A stretch of 64,000 nt of DNA from Prolixibacteraceae bacterium. GTDB taxonomy: Bacteria; Bacteroidota; Bacteroidia; Bacteroidales; Prolixibacteraceae. Both the position numbers and the translations under genes were made by a program. Shown piece after piece: positions 34,284-42,868 of this stretch. The stretch spans positions 1 to 64,000 of the forward strand of contig JAUWAB010000006.1 in assembly GCA_030602265.1 (NCBI GenBank), given 5' to 3'. The notes below the pieces were generated by a model. That model was not told the origin of the DNA. It was given only the letters and a program-made list of their open reading frames with translations, and ran no database searches. Position 1 is the stretch's first letter. Each line of letters begins with the position of its first letter.

Positions 34284-34291
34284 TAAATTTG
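34284..34291 (+). promoter_or_regulatory. -7 box TAAATTTG for dtd
   Basis: TAAATTTG ends 20 bases before the ATG at 34312 and lies downstream of an earlier in-frame start (34264), so it supports the later start for dtd. Confidence 0.4.
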
Positions 34292-34311
34292 CGCTGATTA
34301 ACCGGATTTTT

Positions 34312-34767
34312 ATGAGAGTCGTAGTTCAAAGGGTCAGTTCAGCAAGTGTGACGGTCGACAACAGGAAGACCGCGGAGATCGGTCAGGGTTTATTGATTCT
34401 TCTGGGTATTGAGGAGGCTGATGATTCCACGGATGTTGAATGGTTGGTGAAGAAGATTTCTCAGCTCAGGATTTTCAACGATCCGGATGGTGTCATGAAC
34501 CTGCCGGTTACTGAGGTTAACGGCGAGGCGATTGTTGTCAGCCAGTTCACCCTGCACGCCAGTACCAAAAAGGGCAACCGGCCATCCTATATCCGTGCTG
34601 CCCGGCCCGAAACGGCCGTACCGCTCTATGAAACCTTCGTGAAATCGATGGAGGATGCAATTGGAAGACCGGTCGGTACAGGTGTTTTTGGCGCTCATAT
34701 GGATGTATCTCTGGTTAACGATGGCCCGGTAACGATCCTGATGGATTCCCGGAATAAAGATTTTTAA
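34312..34767 (+). CDS. dtd: D-aminoacyl-tRNA deacylase
   Basis: From MRVVVQRVSSASV the product is 151 residues, the usual Dtd length. It holds the two signature motifs SQFTLHASTKKGNRPSY (about 79-95) and GPVTILMDS near the C-terminus (Gly-Pro clamp). It hydrolyses D-aminoacyl-tRNAs and Gly-tRNA(Ala) for proofreading. An in-frame ATG at 34264 would add 16 residues, but homologues begin exactly at MRVVVQRV and a -7 box lies between the two starts. It leads the dtd-mazG-deoC run, 31 bases before mazG. Confidence 0.95.
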   Translation: MRVVVQRVSSASVTVDNRKTAEIGQGLLILLGIEEADDSTDVEWLVKKISQLRIFNDPDGVMNLPVTEVNGEAIVVSQFTLHASTKKGNRPSYIRAARPETAVPLYETFVKSMEDAIGRPVGTGVFGAHMDVSLVNDGPVTILMDSRNKDF

Positions 34768-34783
34768 TTCGCGGCGATTGGAT

Positions 34784-34791
34784 TACCTTTG
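34784..34791 (+). promoter_or_regulatory. Possible internal -7 box TACCTTTG before mazG-like gene
   Basis: TACCTTTG lies seven bases before the ATG at 34799. If used, it would give a nearly leaderless transcript. There is no TTG at -33, so chance is possible. Confidence 0.3.
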
Positions 34792-34798
34792 TTAAAGT

Positions 34799-35191
34799 AT
34801 GAAACCGATTGAAGCAAAAAGTGAAGTTACCCTGGGCGAGGCTCAGAAACAGGTCGATGATTGGATCCGGAGCTATGGGGTCAGGTATTTCAGTGAGCTG
34901 ACCAATATGGCTGTTCTTACCGAAGAGGTGGGTGAGCTTGCGCGGATTATGGCCAGGACCTATGGTGACCAGTCGTTTAAAAAGGCCGACCTGGAAAAGA
35001 ACCTGGCTGATGAAATGGCCGATGTCCTGTGGGTACTGATCTGTCTGGCTAACCAGACGGGAGTCGACCTTACCGACGCTTTCCTCAGAAACCTGGAAAA
35101 GAAATCTTTAAGGGATGCCGACCGCCACAAAAACAATGAAAAGTTATATCCAAAACCGGATCCCGGAGTTGATCCGGATATCATTCAGTAA
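34799..35191 (+). CDS. MazG-like nucleotide pyrophosphohydrolase
   Basis: The 130-residue all-alpha protein has the metal-binding pattern EEVGELARIMARTYGD (about 41-56) and DEMADVLWVLICLANQTGVD (about 72-91), typical of the single-domain MazG/dimeric dUTPase-like family. It hydrolyses NTPs or non-canonical nucleotides to the monophosphate. It sits between dtd and deoC, a linkage conserved in Bacteroidales as far as I recall. Substrate choice cannot be read from the sequence. Confidence 0.88.
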   Translation: MKPIEAKSEVTLGEAQKQVDDWIRSYGVRYFSELTNMAVLTEEVGELARIMARTYGDQSFKKADLEKNLADEMADVLWVLICLANQTGVDLTDAFLRNLEKKSLRDADRHKNNEKLYPKPDPGVDPDIIQ

Positions 35192-35232
35192 ATTGTATTT
35201 AAATTACCATTTCAGTATATAAATCGAATGCT

Positions 35233-36090
35233 ATGAATTTTCCTGAATTACCTTTCCAGCCCGGTGAACTACCGGAGAAGGTTGCCCGATTTGCCACCAT
35301 AGCCGGATCTATGGGTTCACCGGATATGCTGAAGCTGGCATTTTCCTGTATTGATCTGACCACGCTCAATTCGACCGATACCGTTTCCGGCGTGGCCGCT
35401 TTCACACAGAAGGTAAATGCCTTTGGCCTGCAGTTTCCCGGCGCCGGAAATGTAGCGGCCATATGTGTGTACCCCAACATGGCTTCGGTGGTCAGGGAGA
35501 ACCTGGCAGTAGATTCGGTAGGCGTGGCGGCAGTGGCCGGTGGTTTCCCCTCGTCCATGACCTTTCTTTCCCTGAAGGAGGAGGAAGCCAGGCTGGCGGT
35601 GGTCCATGGCGCCGATGAGATTGACATTGTCCTGCCCCTCTGGGCTTTTCTGGAAGAGAACTATGAATACTGCATGACGGAGGTCCGGGCGATTAAAAAT
35701 ACAGTGGGCGATGCCCACCTGAAGGTCATTCTGGAGTCCGGGGCACTGAAGGATCCTGAACTGATCTGGAAAGCCTCCCTGTTGTCGCTGGAGGCCGGGG
35801 CTGATTTCATCAAGACTTCGACCGGCAAAATGCCTGTCGCCGCAACACCTGAGGCGGCCATCATCATGTCTTATGCACTGAAATACTGGTATGACAAGAC
35901 CGGTGAAAGAAGGGGCTTCAAACCGGCCGGCGGTATCGTTTCCACAGCCGATGCCATGCTGTATTGTGCAATAGTCGGTGATATTCTGGGAGAAGAATGG
36001 ATGAACAACAAACTTTTCCGGATCGGTGCAAGCCGGTTAGCCAATAACCTGTTGACGGATATCAACGGAAAAGAGACCAGCTATTTCTGA
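35233..36090 (+). CDS. deoC: Deoxyribose-phosphate aldolase
   Basis: The 285-residue TIM-barrel protein has the Schiff-base lysine 194 in DFIKTSTGKM, plus ISCIDLTTLN-type and KVILESGALKD motifs; Asp and Lys catalytic partners lie at VHGADEIDIV and GFKPAGG. It cleaves 2-deoxyribose 5-phosphate to glyceraldehyde 3-phosphate and acetaldehyde. Its length fits the longer Bacteroidota form rather than the 220-residue form. It ends six bases from the convergent polyprenyl synthase stop. Confidence 0.95.
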   Translation: MNFPELPFQPGELPEKVARFATIAGSMGSPDMLKLAFSCIDLTTLNSTDTVSGVAAFTQKVNAFGLQFPGAGNVAAICVYPNMASVVRENLAVDSVGVAAVAGGFPSSMTFLSLKEEEARLAVVHGADEIDIVLPLWAFLEENYEYCMTEVRAIKNTVGDAHLKVILESGALKDPELIWKASLLSLEAGADFIKTSTGKMPVAATPEAAIIMSYALKYWYDKTGERRGFKPAGGIVSTADAMLYCAIVGDILGEEWMNNKLFRIGASRLANNLLTDINGKETSYF

Positions 36091-36096
36091 TCCGGA

Positions 36097-37080
36097 TTAT
36101 TTCTTTCTGCTGGTGATGTAGTTCATAAGCCCGATCAGTGAGGTCCTGGCTTCACTTTCAGGGAACTCCATCAAACCGGCAATGGCCTTTTCGCGGAATT
36201 CATCCATCATGCGGGTGGCATATTCGACACCGCCTTTGTCGACAACAAGCTTAACGAGTTCCCTGACGGTCTCCTGATTGTTGTTTTTACGTTTGATCAT
36301 TCTCAGGATGCGCTTCTTTTCTGATGGTTCAGAATGGTTGAGCACGTACAGCATCGGCAGGGTGATTTTCTTTTCCTTGATGTCATTTCCGGTGGGTTTC
36401 CCGATTAGTCCTTTTTCCTGGTAGTCAAAAATGTCATCCTTGATCTGAAAAGCGATACCGGCATCCTGCCCGATCCGGTACATTTTTTCAATGATGTCCT
36501 CGTCGCTGGTAACCGAAGCCGCGCCGATGGCCATGCTGGTCGCTATCAGCGAGGCCGTTTTTTTTCGGATGATTTCAAAATAGGTATCCGAATCGATATC
36601 CAGTTTCCGGCTTTTCTTGATTTGAAGGATTTCACCCTCTGCCATATCCTGAACAGCCCTCGAAATGAGGTGAAGGAAGCTGTATTGCTTGTATTTGAGC
36701 TGGAGTAAAAGGCCCTGAGCCAGGATAAAATCGCCCACCAGTACGGCTAATTTGTTTTTCCAGAGGGCATTGACCGAAAAGAGGCCTCTTCTTTCATAGG
36801 CTTCATCCACCACGTCATCGTGCACCAGCGTGGCAGTGTGGAGCAGCTCCACCGAACAGGCCGCGACCTGGGCGTATTCGTTGGTGTTACCGAAAAGCCT
36901 CGCGGAGAGAAAAACAAACATCGGGCGCAACTGCTTCCCTTTGGTCCGGTACAGGTAATTCAGTATCGTATTCAGGAGAGGAACTTCTCCCTTTAGGGTA
37001 TTTTTGAAAAATGGCTCAAATTCAATGAGTTCTTGTTTAATAGGAGCCTTAATCTCCTGGAGCGATGTCATTCCGTACAA
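36097..37080 (-). CDS. Trans-isoprenyl diphosphate synthase (octaprenyl/heptaprenyl type)
   Basis: The 327-residue all-helical protein has the first aspartate-rich motif DDVVD (88-92) in HDDVVDEAYERRG, the second motif DDIFD around residue 217, and GKQLRP near residue 48. It makes the long prenyl chain for menaquinone. The residues before the first motif do not allow chain length to be fixed by eye. The likely start is MTSLQEIK at 37071 rather than the ATG at 37080. Its 3' end faces deoC; upstream is a YkvA protein gene on the same strand after about 90 bases. Confidence 0.92.
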   Translation of the reverse strand: MYGMTSLQEIKAPIKQELIEFEPFFKNTLKGEVPLLNTILNYLYRTKGKQLRPMFVFLSARLFGNTNEYAQVAACSVELLHTATLVHDDVVDEAYERRGLFSVNALWKNKLAVLVGDFILAQGLLLQLKYKQYSFLHLISRAVQDMAEGEILQIKKSRKLDIDSDTYFEIIRKKTASLIATSMAIGAASVTSDEDIIEKMYRIGQDAGIAFQIKDDIFDYQEKGLIGKPTGNDIKEKKITLPMLYVLNHSEPSEKKRILRMIKRKNNNQETVRELVKLVVDKGGVEYATRMMDEFREKAIAGLMEFPESEARTSLIGLMNYITSRKK

Positions 37081-37171
37081 ATTTGTGGTTCGTATAAATA
37101 TAACCGATTTAATTCTTCTTATTCAGGATAAACGGCATCAAAAATATTCAAATTTGTTTACACCCTGTAAA

Positions 37172-37582
37172 TCAAATGGAATCCTTTGAGGTAAAAGGGC
37201 TCTGCTGAATTTTTTCTTCCAGTGCCAGCAACTCTTTTTCATCAATTTTATTGAACCATTCCTTCATTTTCTGCCTGGCTTTTCCCCTGATTTCAGGGGT
37301 CAGGGAAGTATAAATCTGGGTAAGGGCAAAGAGCAGTACACCAAGATCGTCTGTATAACCGATCAGCGGGGTAAAGTCGGGAATAGCGTCAGCCGGAAAG
37401 ATAAAGTAGCCCAATGCGGCCGCAATAGTCACTTTCTTTTTCAGGGTAATCTCCGGGTCGTTAAACATATAATAGAGCAGCAGTACCGCATAGATAACCT
37501 GCTGGCCGGCCGATTGGGCAAATTCCCCCGTTTTCTGCCAGAGCGATTTTTCACTGAAATATTTTTTATACGGATTTTCCAT
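37172..37582 (-). CDS. YkvA/DUF1232 family small membrane protein
   Basis: The 136-residue protein contains the DUF1232 signature LGYFIFPADAIPDFTPLIGYTDDLGVLLFAL (about 54-84) with two hydrophobic segments. A charged Lys/Glu C-terminus follows. The function of the family is unknown. It starts four bases after the dusB stop on the same strand, so the two genes are likely cotranscribed. Confidence 0.88.
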   Translation of the reverse strand: MENPYKKYFSEKSLWQKTGEFAQSAGQQVIYAVLLLYYMFNDPEITLKKKVTIAAALGYFIFPADAIPDFTPLIGYTDDLGVLLFALTQIYTSLTPEIRGKARQKMKEWFNKIDEKELLALEEKIQQSPFTSKDSI

Positions 37583-37586
37583 GGTT

Positions 37587-38600
37587 CTAATTTAAAGATA
37601 CATCGGTATAGTCTACATGCATACCCTGATACCGGTCGATTATCTTTACAAGATACTCCTCCACGGCTGCAATGGTTTCTGCCCTCAGCAAACCGGTCCT
37701 GATTTCCCTGAAATCGGGCAGATGTGGAAAATAACGGGCGAGGTGCCGTCTCATTTGCAGTATTCCTCTGCGTTCATCGTCCTTCCATTCAATACTCAGG
37801 TGCAGTTGCTCCCTGACATTTTCGACCACTTCGGTAACAGAGGGAGGTGGCAGAATCTCCCCGGTGCTGAAATAGTGCCTGATCTCCCGGAAAATCCATG
37901 GTCTCCCGATCGATGGTCTCCCGATCATCAGTCCGTCGACGCCGGTCTGCCGGAGCAGTTCAGCAGCCCTGACCGGGCCTTTAATGTCGCCGTTTCCGAT
38001 TATTGGCATAACTATCCGGGGATCATTTTTCACTTCGCCGATCAGGGTCCAGTCGGCATCTCCCGAGTAAAACTGGTCACGGGTACGACCATGGATGGCT
38101 AATGCCGAAATTCCGGCATCCTGGAGCCTCAGGGCTGCCTCATGTACGTTTTTATGTTCCTGGTCCCAGCCAAGCCTTGTTTTGGCGGTTACAGGCAGGG
38201 AAACGGCTTTAACAATAGCCTCAGCCATTTTTTGCATCCCGGGTAGGTCGAGCAGCATGGCGGCTCCGGCACCCCGCCTGACAATCTTTTTTACCGGGCA
38301 CCCGAAGTTGATGTCGATAAAATCAGGCCCTGCCTCTTCGGCCACCTTTGCGGCAATTACCATCGCCTCCGGATCATGTCCGTAAATCTGTATCGCGACA
38401 GGTCGGTCAAAATCAAACAAAGTCATTTTATGCCTGGTCTTCTTGACATTCCTGGCCAGAGCATCCGATGAAACAAATTCGGTATACATCACGTCTGCGC
38501 CATATTTTTTGCACATATACCTGAATGACTTATAGGTCACATCTTCCATCGGGGCCAGAAAAAGAGGTACCTGGCCAAGTTCTATTTCTCCAATCTTCAT
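37587..38600 (-). CDS. dusB: tRNA-dihydrouridine synthase (DusB-type)
   Basis: The 337-residue FMN protein begins IGEIELGQVPLFLAPMEDVTYKSFR and has the catalytic cysteine 101 in DINFGCPVKKI, GAGAAMLLD, AIHGRTRDQFYSG and IGNGDIKGP, the classic Dus motifs. It reduces uridines in the tRNA D-loop. It is divergent from a small lipoprotein gene, and two -7-like boxes on the minus strand (38605-38612 and 38617-38624) lie just upstream. It leads the dusB-ykvA pair. Confidence 0.95.
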   Translation of the reverse strand: MKIGEIELGQVPLFLAPMEDVTYKSFRYMCKKYGADVMYTEFVSSDALARNVKKTRHKMTLFDFDRPVAIQIYGHDPEAMVIAAKVAEEAGPDFIDINFGCPVKKIVRRGAGAAMLLDLPGMQKMAEAIVKAVSLPVTAKTRLGWDQEHKNVHEAALRLQDAGISALAIHGRTRDQFYSGDADWTLIGEVKNDPRIVMPIIGNGDIKGPVRAAELLRQTGVDGLMIGRPSIGRPWIFREIRHYFSTGEILPPPSVTEVVENVREQLHLSIEWKDDERRGILQMRRHLARYFPHLPDFREIRTGLLRAETIAAVEEYLVKIIDRYQGMHVDYTDVSLN

Positions 38601-38679
38601 CCTTCAAAAATATTTGCAAAATTAAATCTTTCGCGCAACTTTCCGGTTACCCTGATCGTCATATGTAAAAATACTGAAT

Positions 38680-39087
38680 ATGAAGATATTGGCAGTGGTT
38701 ATTGTATTTGTTGTCTGCTGTGGTTTTTCCTGCCGGTATGATGAAACCTGTAATCCCATTAGAACCGGGGAGGAGGTTGTCCTCCTTCATGGAAAGTCCT
38801 ACTGCCTGGATAATCCTGCTTACGAGCTCATCATTACAGACATTTCCGAAGGCAGGTGCCCAGAAGGGGTGATCTGTTTCTGGCAGGGGGAAGTTACGGT
38901 GTCGTTCAGCCTGAAGACCGAATCTGCCGAACATGAGTTTATTCTGAAGTCGGTATTGAATCCGGCGGATACCACTGCCGGCTACATATTTTCCCTGCTG
39001 GATGTCCTCCCGTATCCGAAATATAAGCAACCGGTTGTATTATCCGATTACCGGATTACGCTTAAAATCGATAAACCGGATTCCTGA
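38680..39087 (+). CDS. Small lipoprotein with RCPEGVICFW motif
   Basis: The 135-residue protein has a signal peptide (MKILAVVIVFVVCCGFSC) and a beta-rich body with four further cysteines (in CNPI, SYCLDN and RCPEGVICFWQGEV). The R/S-CP..V.C.W.G motif marks a widespread but uncharacterised group of small Bacteroidota lipoproteins. Function unknown. Its last 40 bases overlap the 3' end of mntP on the other strand, an unusual tail-to-tail overlap. Confidence 0.75.
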   Translation: MKILAVVIVFVVCCGFSCRYDETCNPIRTGEEVVLLHGKSYCLDNPAYELIITDISEGRCPEGVICFWQGEVTVSFSLKTESAEHEFILKSVLNPADTTAGYIFSLLDVLPYPKYKQPVVLSDYRITLKIDKPDS

Positions 39088-39650
39088 ATTTCCCCTATGT
39101 GCTCAATTAGAATTTTTAATCCGATAAGGATCAGGATGATGCCTCCAATAATGATGCTGCGGTGACTTTTTTCTCCTGAAATATGTTTCCCGAAAAGCAT
39201 CCCTAACATGGCAGCCAGGAAGGTTACAATCCCGATGATCAGTACCGGATAAATAAAATGGATTTCAAGGAAACCAAAGCTGATTCCGACAGCCAGTGCA
39301 TCAATGCTTGTGGCGATGGCAAGCCCGATCATCACCTTAAACTTTAATGGATTGAGATCTTTGATGGTTTCCATCTTCCGGATCCCTTCCATAATCATCC
39401 GCACACCAATGAAAAGCAGCAGAAAAAAGGCTATCCAATGATCAATACCGGAAATCAGGTGGCTTAGGGATATACCGACCAACCATCCTAAAACAGGAAA
39501 AGCGGCCTGAAAAAGTGCCAGGAAAAAGGCAATAACTACGGCTTGCTTAAACCTGATTTCGTTTCTCATGATCCCACAGGAAACTGAAACCGCAAAGGAA
39601 TCAAAACTCAAACCTATGGCTAATAACAGGAATGTGAGAAATTCATCCAC
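39048..39650 (-). CDS. mntP: Putative manganese efflux pump MntP
   Basis: The 200-residue protein has six hydrophobic segments and the MntP signatures LAIGLSFDSFAVSVSCGI (about 11-28) and ATSIDALAVGISFGF (about 113-127), with the paired acidic residues used for Mn binding. It exports Mn(II). No yybP-ykoY riboswitch is visible upstream. The reading overlaps the convergent lipoprotein gene by 40 bases at the C-terminus; the C-terminal tail SILSVIR is longer than strictly needed for the last helix. Confidence 0.9.
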   Translation of the reverse strand: MDEFLTFLLLAIGLSFDSFAVSVSCGIMRNEIRFKQAVVIAFFLALFQAAFPVLGWLVGISLSHLISGIDHWIAFFLLLFIGVRMIMEGIRKMETIKDLNPLKFKVMIGLAIATSIDALAVGISFGFLEIHFIYPVLIIGIVTFLAAMLGMLFGKHISGEKSHRSIIIGGIILILIGLKILIEHIGEIQESGLSILSVIR

Positions 39651-39684
39651 GAAATGAACAGCTGTTTGTTATCAGGTAACAGGT

Positions 39685-41028
39685 TTATTGCATTAACTTC
39701 GAATAGGTCACCGTAAAGGTAATGCCCTTGTTGCTGGTGCTTCCCTTAAGTACAGCCCTGCGCATCTCCTCGTTCTTGTAATAGGGAGTGAGATAGAACC
39801 CGTTATTGTCGTTAATGTAGGTGTCTTTTCCGGTCTCTTTGGTAATTATACCCTGGAGATGCTGGGTAATGTTAAAACGGTAGGTATAATCAGGCCGCAG
39901 AAAACCGCCGTAGTACAGTGGATAAAATGCATGGTCGCGCGGAAGCGTTTCCACGCCATCCTTATTTATATAAGTCAGCAATAACTGTGTAGGCAGGGGA
40001 TACTTTCTGAAATCCGAGGCTGTGGTATCCACATGAAATACCAGTTCTGCCTTATTTATGGCAATTTTTGTGGAGTCTCTCCAATTTTCCAGTCCGGGTA
40101 TATATATTTTGGATTGCAGCCCTCCGGTCGACTGGATATAGATCAGGCTGTCGAGGGTAGTTTCCTTGTTCAGGTTTTGGTAAAAGGCAGTTTGCGAATA
40201 ATCATGTTTAAAACTGCTGACCCTCGAACTGAAGTCGGTAATGAAATAGGCATTTGTCTTGGATACCGTATCGCCCGGATTGGTATAATAGAGCACCAGT
40301 GCAGATCCGGAGAAGCTGGATGTGGGTATCATATCCAAAGTAACGATCGCTCCGCCCTGGCTAACAACTTCTGGCCTGATATACAATCCTTTGAAATAAT
40401 TCAGGAAAGCATCATTGTTAACCATGTCAAGCGAGTCGGCTGAGATCAGTTTCTGTGCAAGTGAGTTGTCTAAGGTAACTGCCGCAAGCTGATACAAAGT
40501 GTCTTTATAAACAGAGTCAAGGGCAACTCTGGGTTTAAAGTTAAACTCGGCCAGCGGGACGGAGGATGCATACTGGCTCAGGTCATGATCGTCATAAAAT
40601 TTGGCATCCGGATCGATATATTCCGTAAGCTCATAGAATTTCAGTTTCTGAACAGTTGAGGTATCTCCGTAAACGGTGTAATAATAGAAGAAGAATTTGA
40701 TGGAATCGGCTACTACACCTGGTTTGAAATCAGGAAAAGATGCCAGCCTGAGCTGGAATGCCAGGTCGATGGTGGTGGTACCGAAAACAGGATCCCTGAA
40801 GCTGCCGAGGAGGCTCCTGGATGGCTCATCGGTACGTACAGAATCATCAATAAAAGTGTAGGCACGGATATTATCCTTCTGAATCCTGTTTCCAACTGAA
40901 ATCAGGTCACCCGACGGCAGTAATTCCATACCCACGTCGCCCGGTTCATCGCAGGCACTCAGGATAAATATCGGTATAATAAGCAAAAACAGCGCTTTCC
41001 GCCTGAAATGTTTGTTCATCGTTTTCAA
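39685..41028 (-). CDS. DUF4270 family lipoprotein
   Basis: The 447-residue protein has a lipoprotein signal peptide (ALFLLIIPIFILSAC, cysteine 26) followed by DEPGDVGMELLPSGDLISVG. It has a repeated beta-rich region with conserved blocks such as RSLLGSFRDPVFGTTTIDLAFQLR. This is the Bacteroidota-specific DUF4270. The molecular role is unknown, presumably at the cell surface. It follows the GT5-like gene by about 31 bases on the same strand and is probably in its operon, although a -7 box also sits in the spacer. Confidence 0.88.
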   Translation of the reverse strand: MKTMNKHFRRKALFLLIIPIFILSACDEPGDVGMELLPSGDLISVGNRIQKDNIRAYTFIDDSVRTDEPSRSLLGSFRDPVFGTTTIDLAFQLRLASFPDFKPGVVADSIKFFFYYYTVYGDTSTVQKLKFYELTEYIDPDAKFYDDHDLSQYASSVPLAEFNFKPRVALDSVYKDTLYQLAAVTLDNSLAQKLISADSLDMVNNDAFLNYFKGLYIRPEVVSQGGAIVTLDMIPTSSFSGSALVLYYTNPGDTVSKTNAYFITDFSSRVSSFKHDYSQTAFYQNLNKETTLDSLIYIQSTGGLQSKIYIPGLENWRDSTKIAINKAELVFHVDTTASDFRKYPLPTQLLLTYINKDGVETLPRDHAFYPLYYGGFLRPDYTYRFNITQHLQGIITKETGKDTYINDNNGFYLTPYYKNEEMRRAVLKGSTSNKGITFTVTYSKLMQ

Positions 41029-41041
41029 ATTTTCTGATGTT

Positions 41042-41049
41042 CAAAAGTA
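41042..41049 (-). promoter_or_regulatory. Possible -7 box TACTTTTG for the DUF4270 gene
   Basis: TACTTTTG on the minus strand lies 14-21 bases before the DUF4270 ATG, in the spacer after the GT5-like gene. It suggests an extra promoter for the lipoprotein alone. Confidence 0.35.
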
Positions 41050-41059
41050 CACTAAATCT

Positions 41060-41860
41060 TTAGACTTTGTCATAAAAATCATTGTAGGCGTCAATATAAT
41101 CCTCCCTGGATTGATAGGGAAGGAAAAGTTTTCCGGATTCATTTACATGCTGCAGGATCTCGGGTTGGATTTTTTCCGATCCCTGGATTACGGCATCCGA
41201 AAAATTGACGGCCATTTTGCTGACATTTTCGAAAGTCGGACTTTCAATTACCTTGGTGTCGCCTGAAGTTATTCCTTTGACGACCAGCTTTTTTCTGAAA
41301 TTCTTATTCAAAGAACCTTCAAATTCATCGTTATAAACGGAATAAACTACTTTGGATTGTGAAAAAAGCGGATCGTCATGGTAATATTTCTTGATATACA
41401 AGGGAACAAGGGAAGTAAGCCAACCGTGGCAGTGAACGATATCGGGTGCCCAGCGTAACTTGATAACCGTTTCGAGCACTCCGCGGGCAAAAAAGATGGC
41501 CCGTTCATCGTTATCGGCGAAGAATGCCCCATCCTCGTCGTGAAGAATACATTTTCTGTGGAAATAATCTTCATTGTCTATGAAATAAACCTGCATTCTT
41601 GCAGCCTGTATGGAAGCAACCTTTATAATCAGAGGATGATCAGTATCATTGATTACCAGGTTCATACCCGACAGTCGGATAACTTCGTGCAGCTGGTTGC
41701 GCCTTTCATTCACACAACCGTAACGCGGCATAAAAGTCCTGATCTCCCTGCCTCTTTCCTGAACACCCTGGGGAAGGTATCGCGAAATTTCAGACATTTC
41801 GCTTTCCGGCAGATAAGGGGTAATTTCCTGAGAGATATAAAGTATTCTTTTACTTTCCAT
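41060..41860 (-). CDS. Half-length GT5 glycogen/starch-synthase-like protein
   Basis: The 266-residue protein matches only the N-terminal (acceptor-side) Rossmann half of glycogen synthase. It starts KRILYISQEITPYLPESEMS, with the GQVEE-like GVQERGREIRTFMPRYG and the DIVHCHGWLTSLVPLYIKKYY block (about 140-160). The C-terminal GT-B half with the ADP-glucose site and KTGGL loop is absent, so glycosyl transfer by this chain alone is unlikely. This short form next to panC is a fixed Bacteroidota arrangement, so it is not a local truncation. It could be a sugar-binding or regulatory protein. It has a strong promoter at 41893-41922. Confidence 0.82.
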   Translation of the reverse strand: MESKRILYISQEITPYLPESEMSEISRYLPQGVQERGREIRTFMPRYGCVNERRNQLHEVIRLSGMNLVINDTDHPLIIKVASIQAARMQVYFIDNEDYFHRKCILHDEDGAFFADNDERAIFFARGVLETVIKLRWAPDIVHCHGWLTSLVPLYIKKYYHDDPLFSQSKVVYSVYNDEFEGSLNKNFRKKLVVKGITSGDTKVIESPTFENVSKMAVNFSDAVIQGSEKIQPEILQHVNESGKLFLPYQSREDYIDAYNDFYDKV

Positions 41861-41892
41861 TTAATTTTTAGCCTATTTATAAAAAAACCATG

Positions 41893-41922
41893 CAAAATTA
41901 ACGAAAATATCCGTAAAATCAA
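41893..41922 (-). promoter_or_regulatory. Complete -33/-7 promoter for the GT5-like gene
   Basis: On the minus strand TTG (41922-41920) is followed after exactly 19 bases by TAATTTTG (41900-41893). This is ideal Bacteroidota spacing, about 33 bases before the ATG at 41860. Confidence 0.65.
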
Positions 41923-41986
41923 TTTCATTCAGCAAATCAAATGGTTAGATTAAATTCAACATTAAGCGCAATCTGCCAAATATGAT

Positions 41987-41994
41987 TATTTTTG
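41987..41994 (+). promoter_or_regulatory. -7 box TATTTTTG for panC-panD
   Basis: TATTTTTG on the plus strand predicts a transcript start near 42000. This excludes the possible start at 41982 and selects the ATG at 42015 for panC. Confidence 0.5.
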
Positions 41995-42014
41995 CCCCGG
42001 ATTTTTATGGATAT

Positions 42015-42854
42015 ATGGAATTAATCTGTACTGCATCAAAGGCCCGGCTGATGTTTAATCCCATCAGCCGAAAAGGTTTAGCGGGATTTGTCCCGACAAT
42101 GGGGGCACTGCATGAGGGCCATCTCGAACTGGTCAGAAGGGCGGCCAGGGAGAATGATACGGTGATAGTCAGTATTTTCGTGAACCCAAACCAATTTAAC
42201 GATAAAAGTGACCTTGACCGGTATCCAAGAAATCTCGAAGCTGACCTCGCCCTTCTCGAACCTGCCGGATGCCATTATGTTTTTGCACCTTCAGTTGAGG
42301 AAATATATCCAGAACCGGATACCAGGATTTTTGATTTCGGAGGTCTCGACCACGTAATGGAAGGGAAATTCAGGCCGGGGCATTTTAATGGTGTGGCACA
42401 GGTGGTGAGCCGGCTGTTTGATATTGTACAGCCGGATAAGGCCTATTTCGGATTAAAAGATTTTCAGCAGCTGGCCATTATAAGTCATATGGTCAGGATG
42501 TTGCATCTGGATGTTGAAATCGTTCCCTGTCCAATTGTACGTGAAGCTTCAGGGTTGGCAATGAGTTCCAGGAACGAGTTGCTTTCGGCTGATGAAAGGG
42601 TGAATGCCGCAAAAATTTATGAAACTTTAACACGGGCGATGAAACTTGCCGGTCAGGTTGCCGTTCCACAGCTGATAGAATGGATTTCCGGAGAGATCAA
42701 CAAAAATCCTTTTCTGGATGTTGAATATATTGATATAGTGGATGATAAAACGCTAAAGCCGGTAAGCGGCTGGAATCATTCCGGAGGGATTGTTGCCTGT
42801 GCTGCCGTTTGGTGCGGTAAGGTCAGACTGATTGATAATGTGATTATAAAATAA
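42015..42854 (+). CDS. panC: Pantothenate synthetase (pantoate-beta-alanine ligase)
   Basis: From [14 protein letters not shown] the product is 279 residues, the usual PanC length. It contains [14 protein letters not shown] (HIGH-like nucleotide motif, about 24-37), [33 protein letters not shown] (KMSKS-like region) and SSRNELL. It joins pantoate and beta-alanine to make pantothenate for coenzyme A. An upstream in-frame ATG at 41982 lies before the predicted promoter. panD follows after 14 bases, giving a coenzyme A precursor operon. Confidence 0.95.
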   Translation: MELICTASKARLMFNPISRKGLAGFVPTMGALHEGHLELVRRAARENDTVIVSIFVNPNQFNDKSDLDRYPRNLEADLALLEPAGCHYVFAPSVEEIYPEPDTRIFDFGGLDHVMEGKFRPGHFNGVAQVVSRLFDIVQPDKAYFGLKDFQQLAIISHMVRMLHLDVEIVPCPIVREASGLAMSSRNELLSADERVNAAKIYETLTRAMKLAGQVAVPQLIEWISGEINKNPFLDVEYIDIVDDKTLKPVSGWNHSGGIVACAAVWCGKVRLIDNVIIK

Positions 42855-42868
42855 AATATTCAGGAAAA

